From Chitinophaga sp. LS1 (GTDB lineage: Bacteria; Bacteroidota; Bacteroidia; Chitinophagales; Chitinophagaceae), in contig NZ_CP128362.1 of assembly GCF_034274695.1 (NCBI RefSeq), positions 3,722,501-3,786,500 on the forward strand: a stretch of DNA of 64,000 nt. The letters run 5' to 3'. Below are positions 8,343-16,965 of this stretch, in pieces. The notes under the pieces were generated by a model. That model had not been told where the DNA came from and ran no database searches. It saw only the letters and a program-made list of their open reading frames with translations. A program made the translations under genes and the position numbers. The number at the start of each line of letters is the position of its first letter. Within the stretch, counting starts at the first letter, position 1.

Positions 8343-9370
8343 TCCGACGTTATCTCCATATAATCCTTGTTTGTACCTTTTGTATGATCACAAAAGTACT
8401 GTCTGCACAGCAGGTAGCCTTTTGTGGCGAGTCTGTGCCCATGGAGCGGGATTTTGTAAATTACAGACTGATGGATGTGATAAAGGGCCACCTCCGTCAC
8501 CGTAATTTTCTGCCAGCGCTGAAAGCCCGGTCAGAACAGTATTTTCCGCTCATTGTACCCATCTTACAGCAATACCATATACCGGAAGATTTTAAATATT
8601 TACCTGTGGTGGAAAGTGGCTTTACCAATGCTACCTCCGTCGTAGGTGCACAGGGTATCTGGCAGCTGATGCCGGCTACCGCTACTACTTTGGGACTGGA
8701 CGTAAGTAATTCAAATGATGAGCGGAATGAGCTGCTGAAATCAACACATGCAGCCTGTAAATACCTCGTACAATTATACAATCAGTTACACTCCTGGACA
8801 CTGGCCGCTGCTGCTTACAACTGTGGCGCTGGCAATATCTCGCGCAATATCCGCAAGCAGGGTAGCAACGATTATTATCAGCTAATGCTGAACAGCGAAA
8901 CGGCACAGTACATTTATAAGATCATTGCGATCAAGCAACTGTTCGAATATCCTGAAGTGTACATCCCTGAATTTGGATACAATGTATTCAACAAAACAAC
9001 GGTGAATGCCTCTGTTTTTAATTCAGGACCTTCGGTAGAGTCAGATAAACGATTCAGAAGTATCAAAATCAATATCGGCGGTAAGTCAGAAAAAGCAGCT
9101 ATCACGACACTGGCTGCTAAGATGCAGAGCAGTACAAGCTTTGAAGATGGGCAGCTGGTAAGTATATTGTTGTTGGATGACCTGCAGGCGAATGGCGTCT
9201 ATATCCGAAAGCAAACAAAACTGTCGGGGAGGGGCTGGTTGGTGAGTAACCGTATCTATGTAGATCTTGGTTTTGGTAATGTGGTGGTATTGTGCGATGC
9301 AGGAGGGAAGAAAGGTGTTTCACCCGAAACGCTTAAAGCAGGAGGAGAAGTCCGCCTACAGAAAATATAA
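8339..9370 (+). CDS. Periplasmic lytic transglycosylase (SLT domain), T6SS-linked
   Basis: A protein of 343 residues with a signal peptide of about 23 residues (MIRRYLHIILVCTFCMITKV..LSAQ). The SLT domain (about 80-210) has the catalytic motif VVESGF with Glu92, then 'VGAQGIWQLMPATA' and 'AAAAYNCGAGN', as in MltD-type enzymes. It cleaves peptidoglycan glycan strands. The C-terminal region (about 250-343) is LysM-like in length but not clearly recognised. The start codon overlaps the stop of the TraN-like gene (ATGA at 8339-8342). The likely role is local opening of the wall so that the T6SS envelope complex can assemble; general wall turnover is the alternative. Confidence 0.85.
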   Translation: MIRRYLHIILVCTFCMITKVLSAQQVAFCGESVPMERDFVNYRLMDVIKGHLRHRNFLPALKARSEQYFPLIVPILQQYHIPEDFKYLPVVESGFTNATSVVGAQGIWQLMPATATTLGLDVSNSNDERNELLKSTHAACKYLVQLYNQLHSWTLAAAAYNCGAGNISRNIRKQGSNDYYQLMLNSETAQYIYKIIAIKQLFEYPEVYIPEFGYNVFNKTTVNASVFNSGPSVESDKRFRSIKINIGGKSEKAAITTLAAKMQSSTSFEDGQLVSILLLDDLQANGVYIRKQTKLSGRGWLVSNRIYVDLGFGNVVVLCDAGGKKGVSPETLKAGGEVRLQKI

Positions 9371-9381
9371 TTTGCTTCAAT

Positions 9382-9423
9382 AAAAATGGTGGCGTCTCAA
9401 AACTTCGAGACGCCACCATTTTT
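9382..9423. terminator. Long hairpin terminator after the transglycosylase
   Basis: A 17-bp perfect stem (9382-9398 with 9407-9423, ends AAAAATGG/CCATTTTT) around an 8-base loop, with A and T tracts at both ends. It closes the TraN-like/transglycosylase transcript. The longest frame of the next gene would begin at an ATG inside this stem, which argues against that start. Confidence 0.9.
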
Positions 9424-9619
9424 ATTGGGGTACCTAATGGAGAGAATTTTTGTACATGCAATTCTCATGGCCTTCCTGTTATTTATAATGCATCCCCGTT
9501 TATTAGAATGCAATTTTAAATCATGCCTGCCAATGATTAAGATTGTAGAATGCCGGGAAATAAAATCAGATAATTACAGGCCGGCAAGGAGCTTCCCCTG
9601 TCCACATATACTAAATGAT

Positions 9620-11392
9620 ATGCACCCTTTAAAGACGCTGTTTTGGCTACGATTCGCTTCGTTCATAATGGATATGGCCTTTATTTATTGCCTGAGCATT
9701 CTACTGCAGCCTGTTATCTGGAAATTTACTTTTATTGCCTTCAGCGACATGCTTGCTGTAGTTTTTGCAATTTACTATACAGTTTCCTATATTTTATTTG
9801 CAGGGCAGACACCTGCTAAGTTACTTACAGGATTGCAGGTAAAGCAAAAAGATAGGAGTGGGCTGACCCTGAAAATTATTCTAGTAAGAGAAGTGCTTTT
9901 AAAAGGTATCTGTGGACTATTGATCCCATTATTCCTGGTGAAACAATTCGTTCCTTGCTGGTCTGTTTTCTACACAGTAGGCGTCTCTTTCATCGTATTG
10001 TGTGTAACAGTGATGACTATTGTGCTGTTTAAAAGAACATGGTGGGAACTGTTGTCAGGCACGCTTACCATACAGCTAAACAGGAACCGCCGCAAATCCA
10101 GAATATTCCTGTATGCGATGACGCTGGTGACCATCAGTGCCATTGCAGTGATGACCTATCCGTTATTCTCAGGAAAAGAGAAGCTGATGAATAGTTTCTC
10201 TTCCAGATATCCTGTAACCAAAGAAACAGAGAGGTATGCGAGTTTCATAAAATCAAACGGGGAGGATCCAGTTGATTACATCTTTCACCTTTTCGAAAAA
10301 AACGATATTGTTGTTATATCTGAACGTTTACATCCGGAGTATACCCAGTATGACCTGATCTTCCGGATTGTGAATGACGAGCGGTTTGCAAAGGAAGTAG
10401 GAAATATCTTTACCGAATGTGGATCGGTGAGTTTTCAGGATACATTGACCTCCTACCTGCATACATCTTTTAGAACTGAAGATGAGCTGGACAGCAGCAC
10501 AGCGTTGCTACAGCGGAACAGCAATGCAATATGGCCCATCTGGAGTAACAGTAACCTGTTCGACTTTTTCAAAACGGTGAACAAATTGAACGTTAGGTTG
10601 CCAGACAGCGCAAAGATCAACTGGTACTTTACGGGCCCTCCGGTGGATTGGCAAACGATGACACATGAGAAATATCTCAGGGGATACAACAATTTGCTGT
10701 ATGACAGTATAATGGCAGGAAATATTATCAGCAGGTATAAAACTACTATCGCAGGGCATAAGAGACATAAGGCACTGATAATTATGAATAGCCGTCACGG
10801 CTACGGCCTGCCAGTGGGCAAGAGGAAGGAAAAGTTCTCCAGCGTATACCTTGGTACTACTGGTTTTCTTATGCAAAATCTGCCAAAGCAGGTGGCCAAT
10901 GTGATGATCAATACGGTATCTCTCAAATATGCTTCTTTGTTGTCGCCAATACAGAATGGCAAGTGGGACAAGGCTTTTGAAGCGGCAGGAAATCCGGATG
11001 TAGGTTTCGATTTTGCAGGCAGCCCTTTGGGGAATGATAATTTTGATGCAGGTTTCATCCAGCCACGTTCCATTAATTACTCAGACGTGTTCACCGGTTT
11101 TATTTTTTACAAACCACTGGAAAACCATATTACAAAGGATGGTTTTCCTTATATGTTTAACAACTTTGAAGATACTATTATTAAGCGGGCAGGCTATGTC
11201 AGTGAAGCACATACAGAGATGATCAGGCGCAGAATTGCCCGATATCAACAGGATCCCCAAGATCCGGTTGATATCGGGCCGGCAAAATATGCCATCTTAT
11301 ACAATATTGTGAATGTGATAGTAACGCCAATACTTTTACTGATATGTCTGTTAATTGGGGTGATATTTTTTATACGGCTGCCTCAAAAGTAA
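9620..11392 (+). CDS. RDD-type membrane protein fused to a TIKI/ChaN-like soluble domain
   Basis: About 590 residues from the chosen ATG (MHPLKTLFWLRFASFIMD). The N-terminal 180 residues form about five membrane segments with RDD-family marks (LRFASFIMD and GQTPAKLLTGLQV). A soluble region of about 370 residues follows, with 'NDIVVISERLHPEYTQYD' and 'ALIIMNSRHGYG', resembling ChaN/TIKI or erythromycin-esterase-like hydrolases, and then a final membrane segment near the C-terminus. The frame extends upstream to 9386, but that ATG lies in a terminator stem. The gene sits inside the T6SS locus, convergent with tssF. It may be an accessory or toxin-related factor, or a later insertion; function is unknown. 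Confidence 0.6.
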   Translation: MHPLKTLFWLRFASFIMDMAFIYCLSILLQPVIWKFTFIAFSDMLAVVFAIYYTVSYILFAGQTPAKLLTGLQVKQKDRSGLTLKIILVREVLLKGICGLLIPLFLVKQFVPCWSVFYTVGVSFIVLCVTVMTIVLFKRTWWELLSGTLTIQLNRNRRKSRIFLYAMTLVTISAIAVMTYPLFSGKEKLMNSFSSRYPVTKETERYASFIKSNGEDPVDYIFHLFEKNDIVVISERLHPEYTQYDLIFRIVNDERFAKEVGNIFTECGSVSFQDTLTSYLHTSFRTEDELDSSTALLQRNSNAIWPIWSNSNLFDFFKTVNKLNVRLPDSAKINWYFTGPPVDWQTMTHEKYLRGYNNLLYDSIMAGNIISRYKTTIAGHKRHKALIIMNSRHGYGLPVGKRKEKFSSVYLGTTGFLMQNLPKQVANVMINTVSLKYASLLSPIQNGKWDKAFEAAGNPDVGFDFAGSPLGNDNFDAGFIQPRSINYSDVFTGFIFYKPLENHITKDGFPYMFNNFEDTIIKRAGYVSEAHTEMIRRRIARYQQDPQDPVDIGPAKYAILYNIVNVIVTPILLLICLLIGVIFFIRLPQK

Positions 11393-11410
11393 ATGAGACA
11401 GCCGGATTTT
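11375..11410 (+). terminator. Terminator overlapping the RDD gene stop
   Basis: CGGCTGCCTCA (11375-11385) pairs with TGAGACAGCCG (11394-11404) with one mismatch, followed by GATTTTG. It overlaps the stop codon and faces the end of tssF. Confidence 0.55.
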
Positions 11411-11414
11411 GTAA

Positions 11415-13247
11415 TTACATCAAAACGTCATTCATGAAAATTCTATACGGATAATTATTCGTCCCATTCTCTTTCAATTGCTGCAACATCTCATCTTTCA
11501 TATACAACAAACTTCCTTCTGCATATAAATTCGCTGGTTTAGATAAAGTGATTTTTATATCCAGCGTTCTGCTATATCCTTCTGAAGCACCGGGTTTTAC
11601 AGACACCCCCTTCACAATGCTCACCTCTCTCAGCTCTTTCCCCATCACATACCTGACCAGTGCTTTGATATCTTCAGGTGTCACAATCCTATTCCTTGTA
11701 AGCAAATGATAGCGATACAGGTTAATCTTTTCATCAATACTCAGGCGATCTTTCCCACCCTGCGTATTCGACAGCATACTGATAGAATTCGGCTGTAACT
11801 GCACACTACCATATTCCTGCAACTTGCTACCCATACGGATATTATTCGCGGTACTACCATTAGTCGTGTAAAACTCTAAAAACAAATAATCCGCATTCTC
11901 CTTTGGCTTGATCATCAGGTAAGGAATATTCCCCCTGTTGCTGGTAGGCTGTAATTGTTCTTCCAGAGATGCGATCAACTGATGCAGTTCCCGCATTCTA
12001 CTTGCCACATAGTCATTCCGCACTTCTTCAAAGAGCGAACTTTCATCCCTGATCACTTCAATCAGGTAAGCAATGATCTCTTTTGCCTCACGGGAATCGA
12101 ACCGGCCAATACCACTGCTCCTGATCACCAGTTCGCCTTCCTGCATCTCACCGCTGGTCGTAAAGTTACGCACATGGTAATCTGTGCCTGCCACATCATA
12201 CACACGTTTCACATCAAAGTAAATATCGTTGGTATGCAGCGGCATAATATTCAGGTACTTGTTCAGTCGCTGTGATTGTTCATTCAGCTTTTTGTTAATG
12301 ACCGGGAAGCTGTTGATATTACAGAACAGGTCTTCCAGCAGGGAATGACGAATGGTTTCAGGGAATTCAATCCTGATCCACACGATCTCCTGTTGCAATC
12401 TGCTGCTACCCTGGCCAAACACATGATGCAGGGCAGGAGGGAAAGGCATGGCTGCCGGTAATGGTTCAGTGCTGGTGACCGTCAGAAAATGCTGTTTGAA
12501 TCGTTGTAATACCTGTTGACTATACCTGGTATTGGTATCGAAGGCAGGTTCCATAATGGCTTCCAGGTCTTCCTGAGCGGCGCTTTTGCTATGAAAATAG
12601 CCGCTTTTTACCTGCAAAGGCGTTTCACCTATATAAAATTTGGCCAGTGGCAGGTAATGATAAAACATTTCCTGCAGGTGTACGTTTCGCAGATCAAAGA
12701 AAAAAGAGAGCCCTTCTGCCGAGGTTACGGCTCCTTCCATACTCAGACCCAACCAAAGATGATTAGGCGGCGTATCGGCCTGTAAATTGCCTTGAAGGAC
12801 CTGTTCTTTGAACCAATGGTCCCTTGTCTCAAACAGTTTACCGCCAATCACGCTATATTTTACCTGTCCACGGAACAGGCGATGATGTGCCAGGGGCATA
12901 AAAAAGAGGTCCTGGCTATTAAAGCCGTTCCTCAGGGAATAGAAAAACTGGTGATCGGGTGTGAGCGCTGCCGTCCGCTCATTGCAGCTGGCATGCAGAA
13001 TACCATAGGCAGGTTGGCTGCTGGTGATCGGTTCCGGCATCATGATCTGGGCCAGTCGTTCTACCAATCGGGCATGAGATACTTCTGCTTCACCTGATAT
13101 TTTTTCCAGTTCACTGGCACAGGCTTCCAGCAATAACTGTACAATGGGATCAAAGGAGGTTTCTACCTCTGCATCAGGGTATCCCCACAGCCTGGCGGCC
13201 GTTTTCAGCATCCGGTCTTTGATTCGTTCTTTTTGCTCTTTAGCCAA
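11415..13247 (-). CDS. tssF: T6SS baseplate protein TssF
   Basis: A protein of 610 residues of the TssF/VasA family, a baseplate wedge subunit that works with TssE, TssG and TssK. N-terminal features fit the family: 'KTAARLWGYPDAEVETSFDPIVQLLLEACASEL' in the first 45 residues, then 'RLAQIMMPEP'. The C-terminal part has 'LLTRNRIVTPEDIKALVRYVMGKELREV', a late TssF segment. It is the last gene of the minus-strand PKD gene-tssE-tssF run, 72 bp after tssE, and ends 22 bp from the convergent RDD gene. Confidence 0.88.
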   Translation of the reverse strand: MAKEQKERIKDRMLKTAARLWGYPDAEVETSFDPIVQLLLEACASELEKISGEAEVSHARLVERLAQIMMPEPITSSQPAYGILHASCNERTAALTPDHQFFYSLRNGFNSQDLFFMPLAHHRLFRGQVKYSVIGGKLFETRDHWFKEQVLQGNLQADTPPNHLWLGLSMEGAVTSAEGLSFFFDLRNVHLQEMFYHYLPLAKFYIGETPLQVKSGYFHSKSAAQEDLEAIMEPAFDTNTRYSQQVLQRFKQHFLTVTSTEPLPAAMPFPPALHHVFGQGSSRLQQEIVWIRIEFPETIRHSLLEDLFCNINSFPVINKKLNEQSQRLNKYLNIMPLHTNDIYFDVKRVYDVAGTDYHVRNFTTSGEMQEGELVIRSSGIGRFDSREAKEIIAYLIEVIRDESSLFEEVRNDYVASRMRELHQLIASLEEQLQPTSNRGNIPYLMIKPKENADYLFLEFYTTNGSTANNIRMGSKLQEYGSVQLQPNSISMLSNTQGGKDRLSIDEKINLYRYHLLTRNRIVTPEDIKALVRYVMGKELREVSIVKGVSVKPGASEGYSRTLDIKITLSKPANLYAEGSLLYMKDEMLQQLKENGTNNYPYRIFMNDVLM

Positions 13248-13319
13248 AGGTTAAGGGTTTAAGTGATTTAATTCCGAAGCAATCTGCCTCCACGCCGGAG
13301 GCGCACCCCCTGAATTTTT

Positions 13320-13751
13320 TTAATCATATGACAATGGACTTACGTAAAAGAAACTACTATAATTGAAATCAGTCTTGTTCCTTGCCAACACCCCCGTTAC
13401 TGTCACCCGTATCTTCTTCTTCACTTTTTTAGAAGTCATCCCCATCACTTCCTCCTGACTGATTTGCGCCACTACTCTCGTCTGTGTCAATCGTTTCTCA
13501 TATCTGTTGATAGAAGCTCTTATTGACAGTTCCACCTGTTCCTTCACTTCATTGTTCGAAGCCCTGATATCGAAATCGTTGTCCCACAACTGACAACCAT
13601 ACTGGGGATCGTCTTTGTTCTCCCCCAGTACAGTTGTGATTAACAACTGAATATGCTGTGCTACCGATTCTTCGAGATTCACATCGGGCAGATCCTGCTT
13701 TTGCAAAATTCTGGAAAAATCCATGGGTAGTTTATAATACTGCTGTTTCAT
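13320..13751 (-). CDS. tssE: T6SS baseplate protein TssE (gp25-like)
   Basis: A protein of 143 residues of the GPW/gp25 family. The mark of the family is seen in 'VAQHIQLLITTVLGENKDDPQYGCQLWDNDF' (about 30-60), followed by 'VKEQVELSIRASINRYEKRL', matching the gp25 fold that joins sheath and baseplate. It lies between the PKD membrane protein and tssF with short gaps (29 and 72 bp), so the three are likely one operon. TssE starts sheath polymerisation on the baseplate. Confidence 0.88.
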   Translation of the reverse strand: MKQQYYKLPMDFSRILQKQDLPDVNLEESVAQHIQLLITTVLGENKDDPQYGCQLWDNDFDIRASNNEVKEQVELSIRASINRYEKRLTQTRVVAQISQEEVMGMTSKKVKKKIRVTVTGVLARNKTDFNYSSFFYVSPLSYD

Positions 13752-13780
13752 TTTTCAATCATTAAAGAGAAAATCAATCA

Positions 13781-14866
13781 TTAAAAAATGCCTAAGAATT
13801 TCCTGTCATATCGTACACGTATTTCCTTCACACAACCGTTTTGATCTTTGATCAGGTTCACGAGTTCAATCTTAAATCGTTTCTTACCACGGATACGTGA
13901 GCAGAAATGACTGAAAGCATCAGTATCCTTATCATTCAGCAATACCCTTGCATTCAGATTATCGCAGAGGTATGGAGAGAAGTCACTGGCACTCTTTTGT
14001 TTATCCACCACCTGGCTCAGCATGAACTTAAATTCATCGTCTGATACGGAAGGCACCTTAGGTTTCTCAGGTACCGCTGGTTGCGGAGTAGGCTCTGGCA
14101 CCTTGTTATCTTCAGGGAACGGCATGGGTTTAAAGTCTTCCACCTTGTGATTGCTTTGAGCAGGGAACACCATGATATGTTTGGTCACCATCTTGCTGCT
14201 ATCGCCATTGATAATGAGAGACAAAATGCGTTCGCCGGGAGAGGAGAATGTATAAGTAACAGCGCGGCCGTTATGCACTTCAGCACCTCTTTGCAACAGT
14301 TGCCACTGCCATGTGCGGGCATTGCCTGTACTATTTGTAAACGTAGCAGGACGGCCTGCCAGCACTTCTTCCGGACCATCGATAGTGGGATAGAGGTCGG
14401 CCGCCGGTGCAGGGGTATTATCTGCTAAAGCATTGATAATAATTACTTCCTGGTGCCAGGTACACTTGCTATGTGTGAGGGTCACCATATAAGTGCCGGC
14501 TTTTGTAAATGCATGGTATACCTGCAAGCCACTGGTAGTGGCTGTAGAATCACCAAAATCCCAGGTGAGCCCGCTGTTGCTGCCTCCGTTTGTAGCAGCT
14601 TTAAAGGTGATCACTTCTCCGGTACTAAAAGAAGTGTGTTTCCCTGCATTGTTCCGGCTTGCAAGCTCAATACTTATCTGGCTGCAATCTTCACGGCCGG
14701 TAGCCTGGAAGGCCAGTATAATGATACTGATGCCCAGTAATGCAAGGAATGTGTACAGTACCATTGGGTCGATATGGTTTGTTATCTTGCTGAATGGTCT
14801 ATACGTAGTAACTTTTCGCTCATTAGCGGACTTTCTTGGGGTCATAGGTTTCTCGTATTTCTGCAA
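13781..14866 (-). CDS. Single-pass membrane protein with PKD domains, candidate T6SS membrane-complex subunit
   Basis: A protein of 361 residues. A basic cytoplasmic tail of about 32 residues precedes one membrane segment (VLYTFLALLGISIIILAF, about 37-54). The periplasmic part has one clear PKD domain ('GLTWDFGDSTATTSGLQVYHAFTKAGTYMVTL', about 98-130), a second PKD-like domain (about 165-235), a Pro-rich linker (about 250-275) and a conserved-looking C-terminal domain of about 85 residues with two Cys. Position at the head of the tssE-tssF operon and the one-pass topology suggest it is the TssP-like part of the TssNQOPR complex; this is inference. It starts 143 bp from the divergent tssG. Confidence 0.6.
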   Translation of the reverse strand: MQKYEKPMTPRKSANERKVTTYRPFSKITNHIDPMVLYTFLALLGISIIILAFQATGREDCSQISIELASRNNAGKHTSFSTGEVITFKAATNGGSNSGLTWDFGDSTATTSGLQVYHAFTKAGTYMVTLTHSKCTWHQEVIIINALADNTPAPAADLYPTIDGPEEVLAGRPATFTNSTGNARTWQWQLLQRGAEVHNGRAVTYTFSSPGERILSLIINGDSSKMVTKHIMVFPAQSNHKVEDFKPMPFPEDNKVPEPTPQPAVPEKPKVPSVSDDEFKFMLSQVVDKQKSASDFSPYLCDNLNARVLLNDKDTDAFSHFCSRIRGKKRFKIELVNLIKDQNGCVKEIRVRYDRKFLGIF

Positions 14867-15009
14867 TTTTAAATATTTTTTTAGATAAATTAATAAACTA
14901 ACTACATTCGTAGTTGAAATTTTAACATTTGAATCCGTGAAATCTGATGATATTTGTTAGTATGTAACCCTGAAAAATAAGAGATCAAGAAAAACCTAAA
15001 TTAACCCGT
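14867..15009. promoter_or_regulatory. Divergent promoter region of the two T6SS operons
   Basis: A 143-bp AT-rich gap between the PKD gene (minus) and tssG (plus). Both operons must start here, so it should hold back-to-back promoters, but I could not place a full TAnnTTTG box on either strand. Confidence 0.35.
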
Positions 15010-15966
15010 ATGGTAAATAATACCCAAAAAGCCGCGGTGCTGGAAGAAGTGATCGACCATATCAGCAAATTGCATTATGATGTACGTGCCGAAGTAATAG
15101 TGGGAGAGTTACTGGATAATCATGTGCGTGCCGAAGAAATTGCTGTACAGAATCAAAACGTTTTTGTACGGTCTTTCAATAAAGATATCTTAAATGCTCA
15201 ACTGGATGATTCGCAACCTTATCATCCATTCATTTCGCTTACTCTCTCCCGTGATGGACTGTACGATCGTTTGCCAGAGGGTATCTTCCACCAGTTCACG
15301 CCGCAGCAGCAACAGCGCTCTGTGAGAGAAATGGTGCTTAACTACAAGCGTCAGCAAAAAGAACAACAGGAAGCCAGAAAGTTTTTTCGTCCCCTTGAAA
15401 ATGAATTCTTCCTGCAAAGAGTTTTTCTTGAACAGAAAGAAAAGCATTTACTCTTCGATGCGTTTGGAAAAGATGCAGATGAACTGTTTCTTTCCTTCTG
15501 GGGCATACGGTCTGATTTGCCAAAACCGGCCCTGAAAAAATTGGTAAAATTGTTGCCATATATCTACCGCATAGCAGGTAATCTGCCTTTGGTACAATTG
15601 TACTTGCAGGCCATTCTGGATGAGCCTGTAAAAATTGTACAGGAAGATACGCCAACTGCTGTAGAGACAGGTAGTCAGGTACCTTTAGGTGATTCAAGAT
15701 TAGGATTGGATGCGATGACAGGCGATCTCTTTTATACAGATATGCCTGTATGGAAAATTACCATTGGCCCCCTTCAACAGCACAGGGTACACGACTTCCT
15801 CCCGTGGCAGCCTTATGGCCGTCTATTGGAGACCTGTTTTAGTTTCCTGGTGCCAGCTGATGTAGATGTTGAGACCATCCTGGAACCTCACCCCGATGAG
15901 AAGAAAGTCTTTATGGCTGATACTCAGGAAAAAGAGGGTTTGGGAGGATACAATTTTTACCTGTAG
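15010..15966 (+). CDS. tssG: T6SS baseplate protein TssG
   Basis: A protein of 318 residues recognised as the Bacteroidota form of TssG/VasB by position (first gene of tssG-tssN-tssK-tssO), size and layout. An N-terminal segment 'DVRAEVIVGELLDNHVRAEEI' is followed by a Gln-rich helical stretch (about 96-120) and a C-terminal part with 'SRLGLDAMTGDLFYTDMPVWKITIGPL', the TssG 'LG.d...G' type segment. TssG pairs with TssF in the baseplate wedge. The family diverges strongly in this phylum, so residue-level evidence is modest. Confidence 0.75.
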   Translation: MVNNTQKAAVLEEVIDHISKLHYDVRAEVIVGELLDNHVRAEEIAVQNQNVFVRSFNKDILNAQLDDSQPYHPFISLTLSRDGLYDRLPEGIFHQFTPQQQQRSVREMVLNYKRQQKEQQEARKFFRPLENEFFLQRVFLEQKEKHLLFDAFGKDADELFLSFWGIRSDLPKPALKKLVKLLPYIYRIAGNLPLVQLYLQAILDEPVKIVQEDTPTAVETGSQVPLGDSRLGLDAMTGDLFYTDMPVWKITIGPLQQHRVHDFLPWQPYGRLLETCFSFLVPADVDVETILEPHPDEKKVFMADTQEKEGLGGYNFYL

Positions 15967-16085
15967 GCATTAAATGGAACTATTTTTGCATGTAATATAC
16001 CCTTATGGTTTGATTCCGGGCCCAGCGGAGTATTCCAGCCCCAGATTCATCCAACAGGTTTAACCCTTTCCGAGGAAATAAGACT

Positions 16086-16940
16086 ATGATACTAAAAGCT
16101 AAGATCTACATTGTACTGGCGGCATTCATGGCTATCGGCTCCCTGATAGTGGGTCTGCTGAGCCGTTATATTAAAAACTTTTCCCTATATAAGAAAAAGG
16201 CACTCTGGTACCTGGCTATCATGGTATTGGTATTTGCTGTCATCAGCTCTATTCCGTTCCTCTTTACACACCAGAATTCTATGAGCCAGTATGTCTTCTA
16301 CGAAGTATGGTTCCTGGGTTTAGGCGTAGTACATTGTAACCTCATGTATACCCGTTTCTGGGGTAGTGAAGATGCGTTTGGTTCAGAGCTGGCATTCATC
16401 GTGGCTATCTGGTTATTTGGTGGGATCGGGTTCATTCTCATTCAGCATCTTTTTGCGAAAGGAGAGTTTTCTTTCTACCCGCTGCTTACCTGTATGTTCG
16501 CATTCGCACTGCCTACATTTGTGTACAAGACATTCGAAAAGATGATGGCCATTCCTGCCAAAATTTTCAAGTGGTGGCAATATCCTGCTTACCAGGAATT
16601 GCCCGAAGTAAATGAAGATGATATGCGCGACCTGATCGTAATTGGTTTCGAACTGGAGAAGAAAGTAACAGATCATGACCGCACCTACTTCCGTGCACGT
16701 ACACCTATCAAAATGGACCTGGGCGATCTCTTCTATCATTTCATCAATGACTATAATGACCGTTATCCCAATACGCCGATTGACGTAGTGGATGCAAACG
16801 GACAACCATATGGCTGGGTATTTCACCTCAAATCAGGTTGGCTGGGTACAGCTAAAACCCTCGATCCTGACAAAGCTGTATTCATGAATGGCATGCGTGA
16901 AAACAGTGTCATTATTTGTAACAGAATTATTATCAATTAA
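16086..16940 (+). CDS. tssN: Bacteroidota T6SS membrane protein TssN
   Basis: A protein of 284 residues with about five membrane segments in the first 165 residues (near 8-27, 42-60, 75-95, 103-123 and 135-155) and a cytoplasmic C-terminal domain of about 115 residues ('DMRDLIVIGFELEKKVTDHD', 'GWVFHLKSGWLG'). This is the layout of TssN, found only in Bacteroidota T6SS loci, where it links the envelope complex to the baseplate. It follows tssG by 119 bp and precedes tssK by 25 bp. Confidence 0.88.
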   Translation: MILKAKIYIVLAAFMAIGSLIVGLLSRYIKNFSLYKKKALWYLAIMVLVFAVISSIPFLFTHQNSMSQYVFYEVWFLGLGVVHCNLMYTRFWGSEDAFGSELAFIVAIWLFGGIGFILIQHLFAKGEFSFYPLLTCMFAFALPTFVYKTFEKMMAIPAKIFKWWQYPAYQELPEVNEDDMRDLIVIGFELEKKVTDHDRTYFRARTPIKMDLGDLFYHFINDYNDRYPNTPIDVVDANGQPYGWVFHLKSGWLGTAKTLDPDKAVFMNGMRENSVIICNRIIIN

Positions 16941-16965
16941 TCCCTACATTTTAAATTATTCATCC

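Noticed and set aside
9386..9619. Upstream extension of the RDD gene to ATG 9386
   Set aside because: This ATG lies inside a 17-bp terminator stem, and the added residues do not look like an RDD N-terminus.
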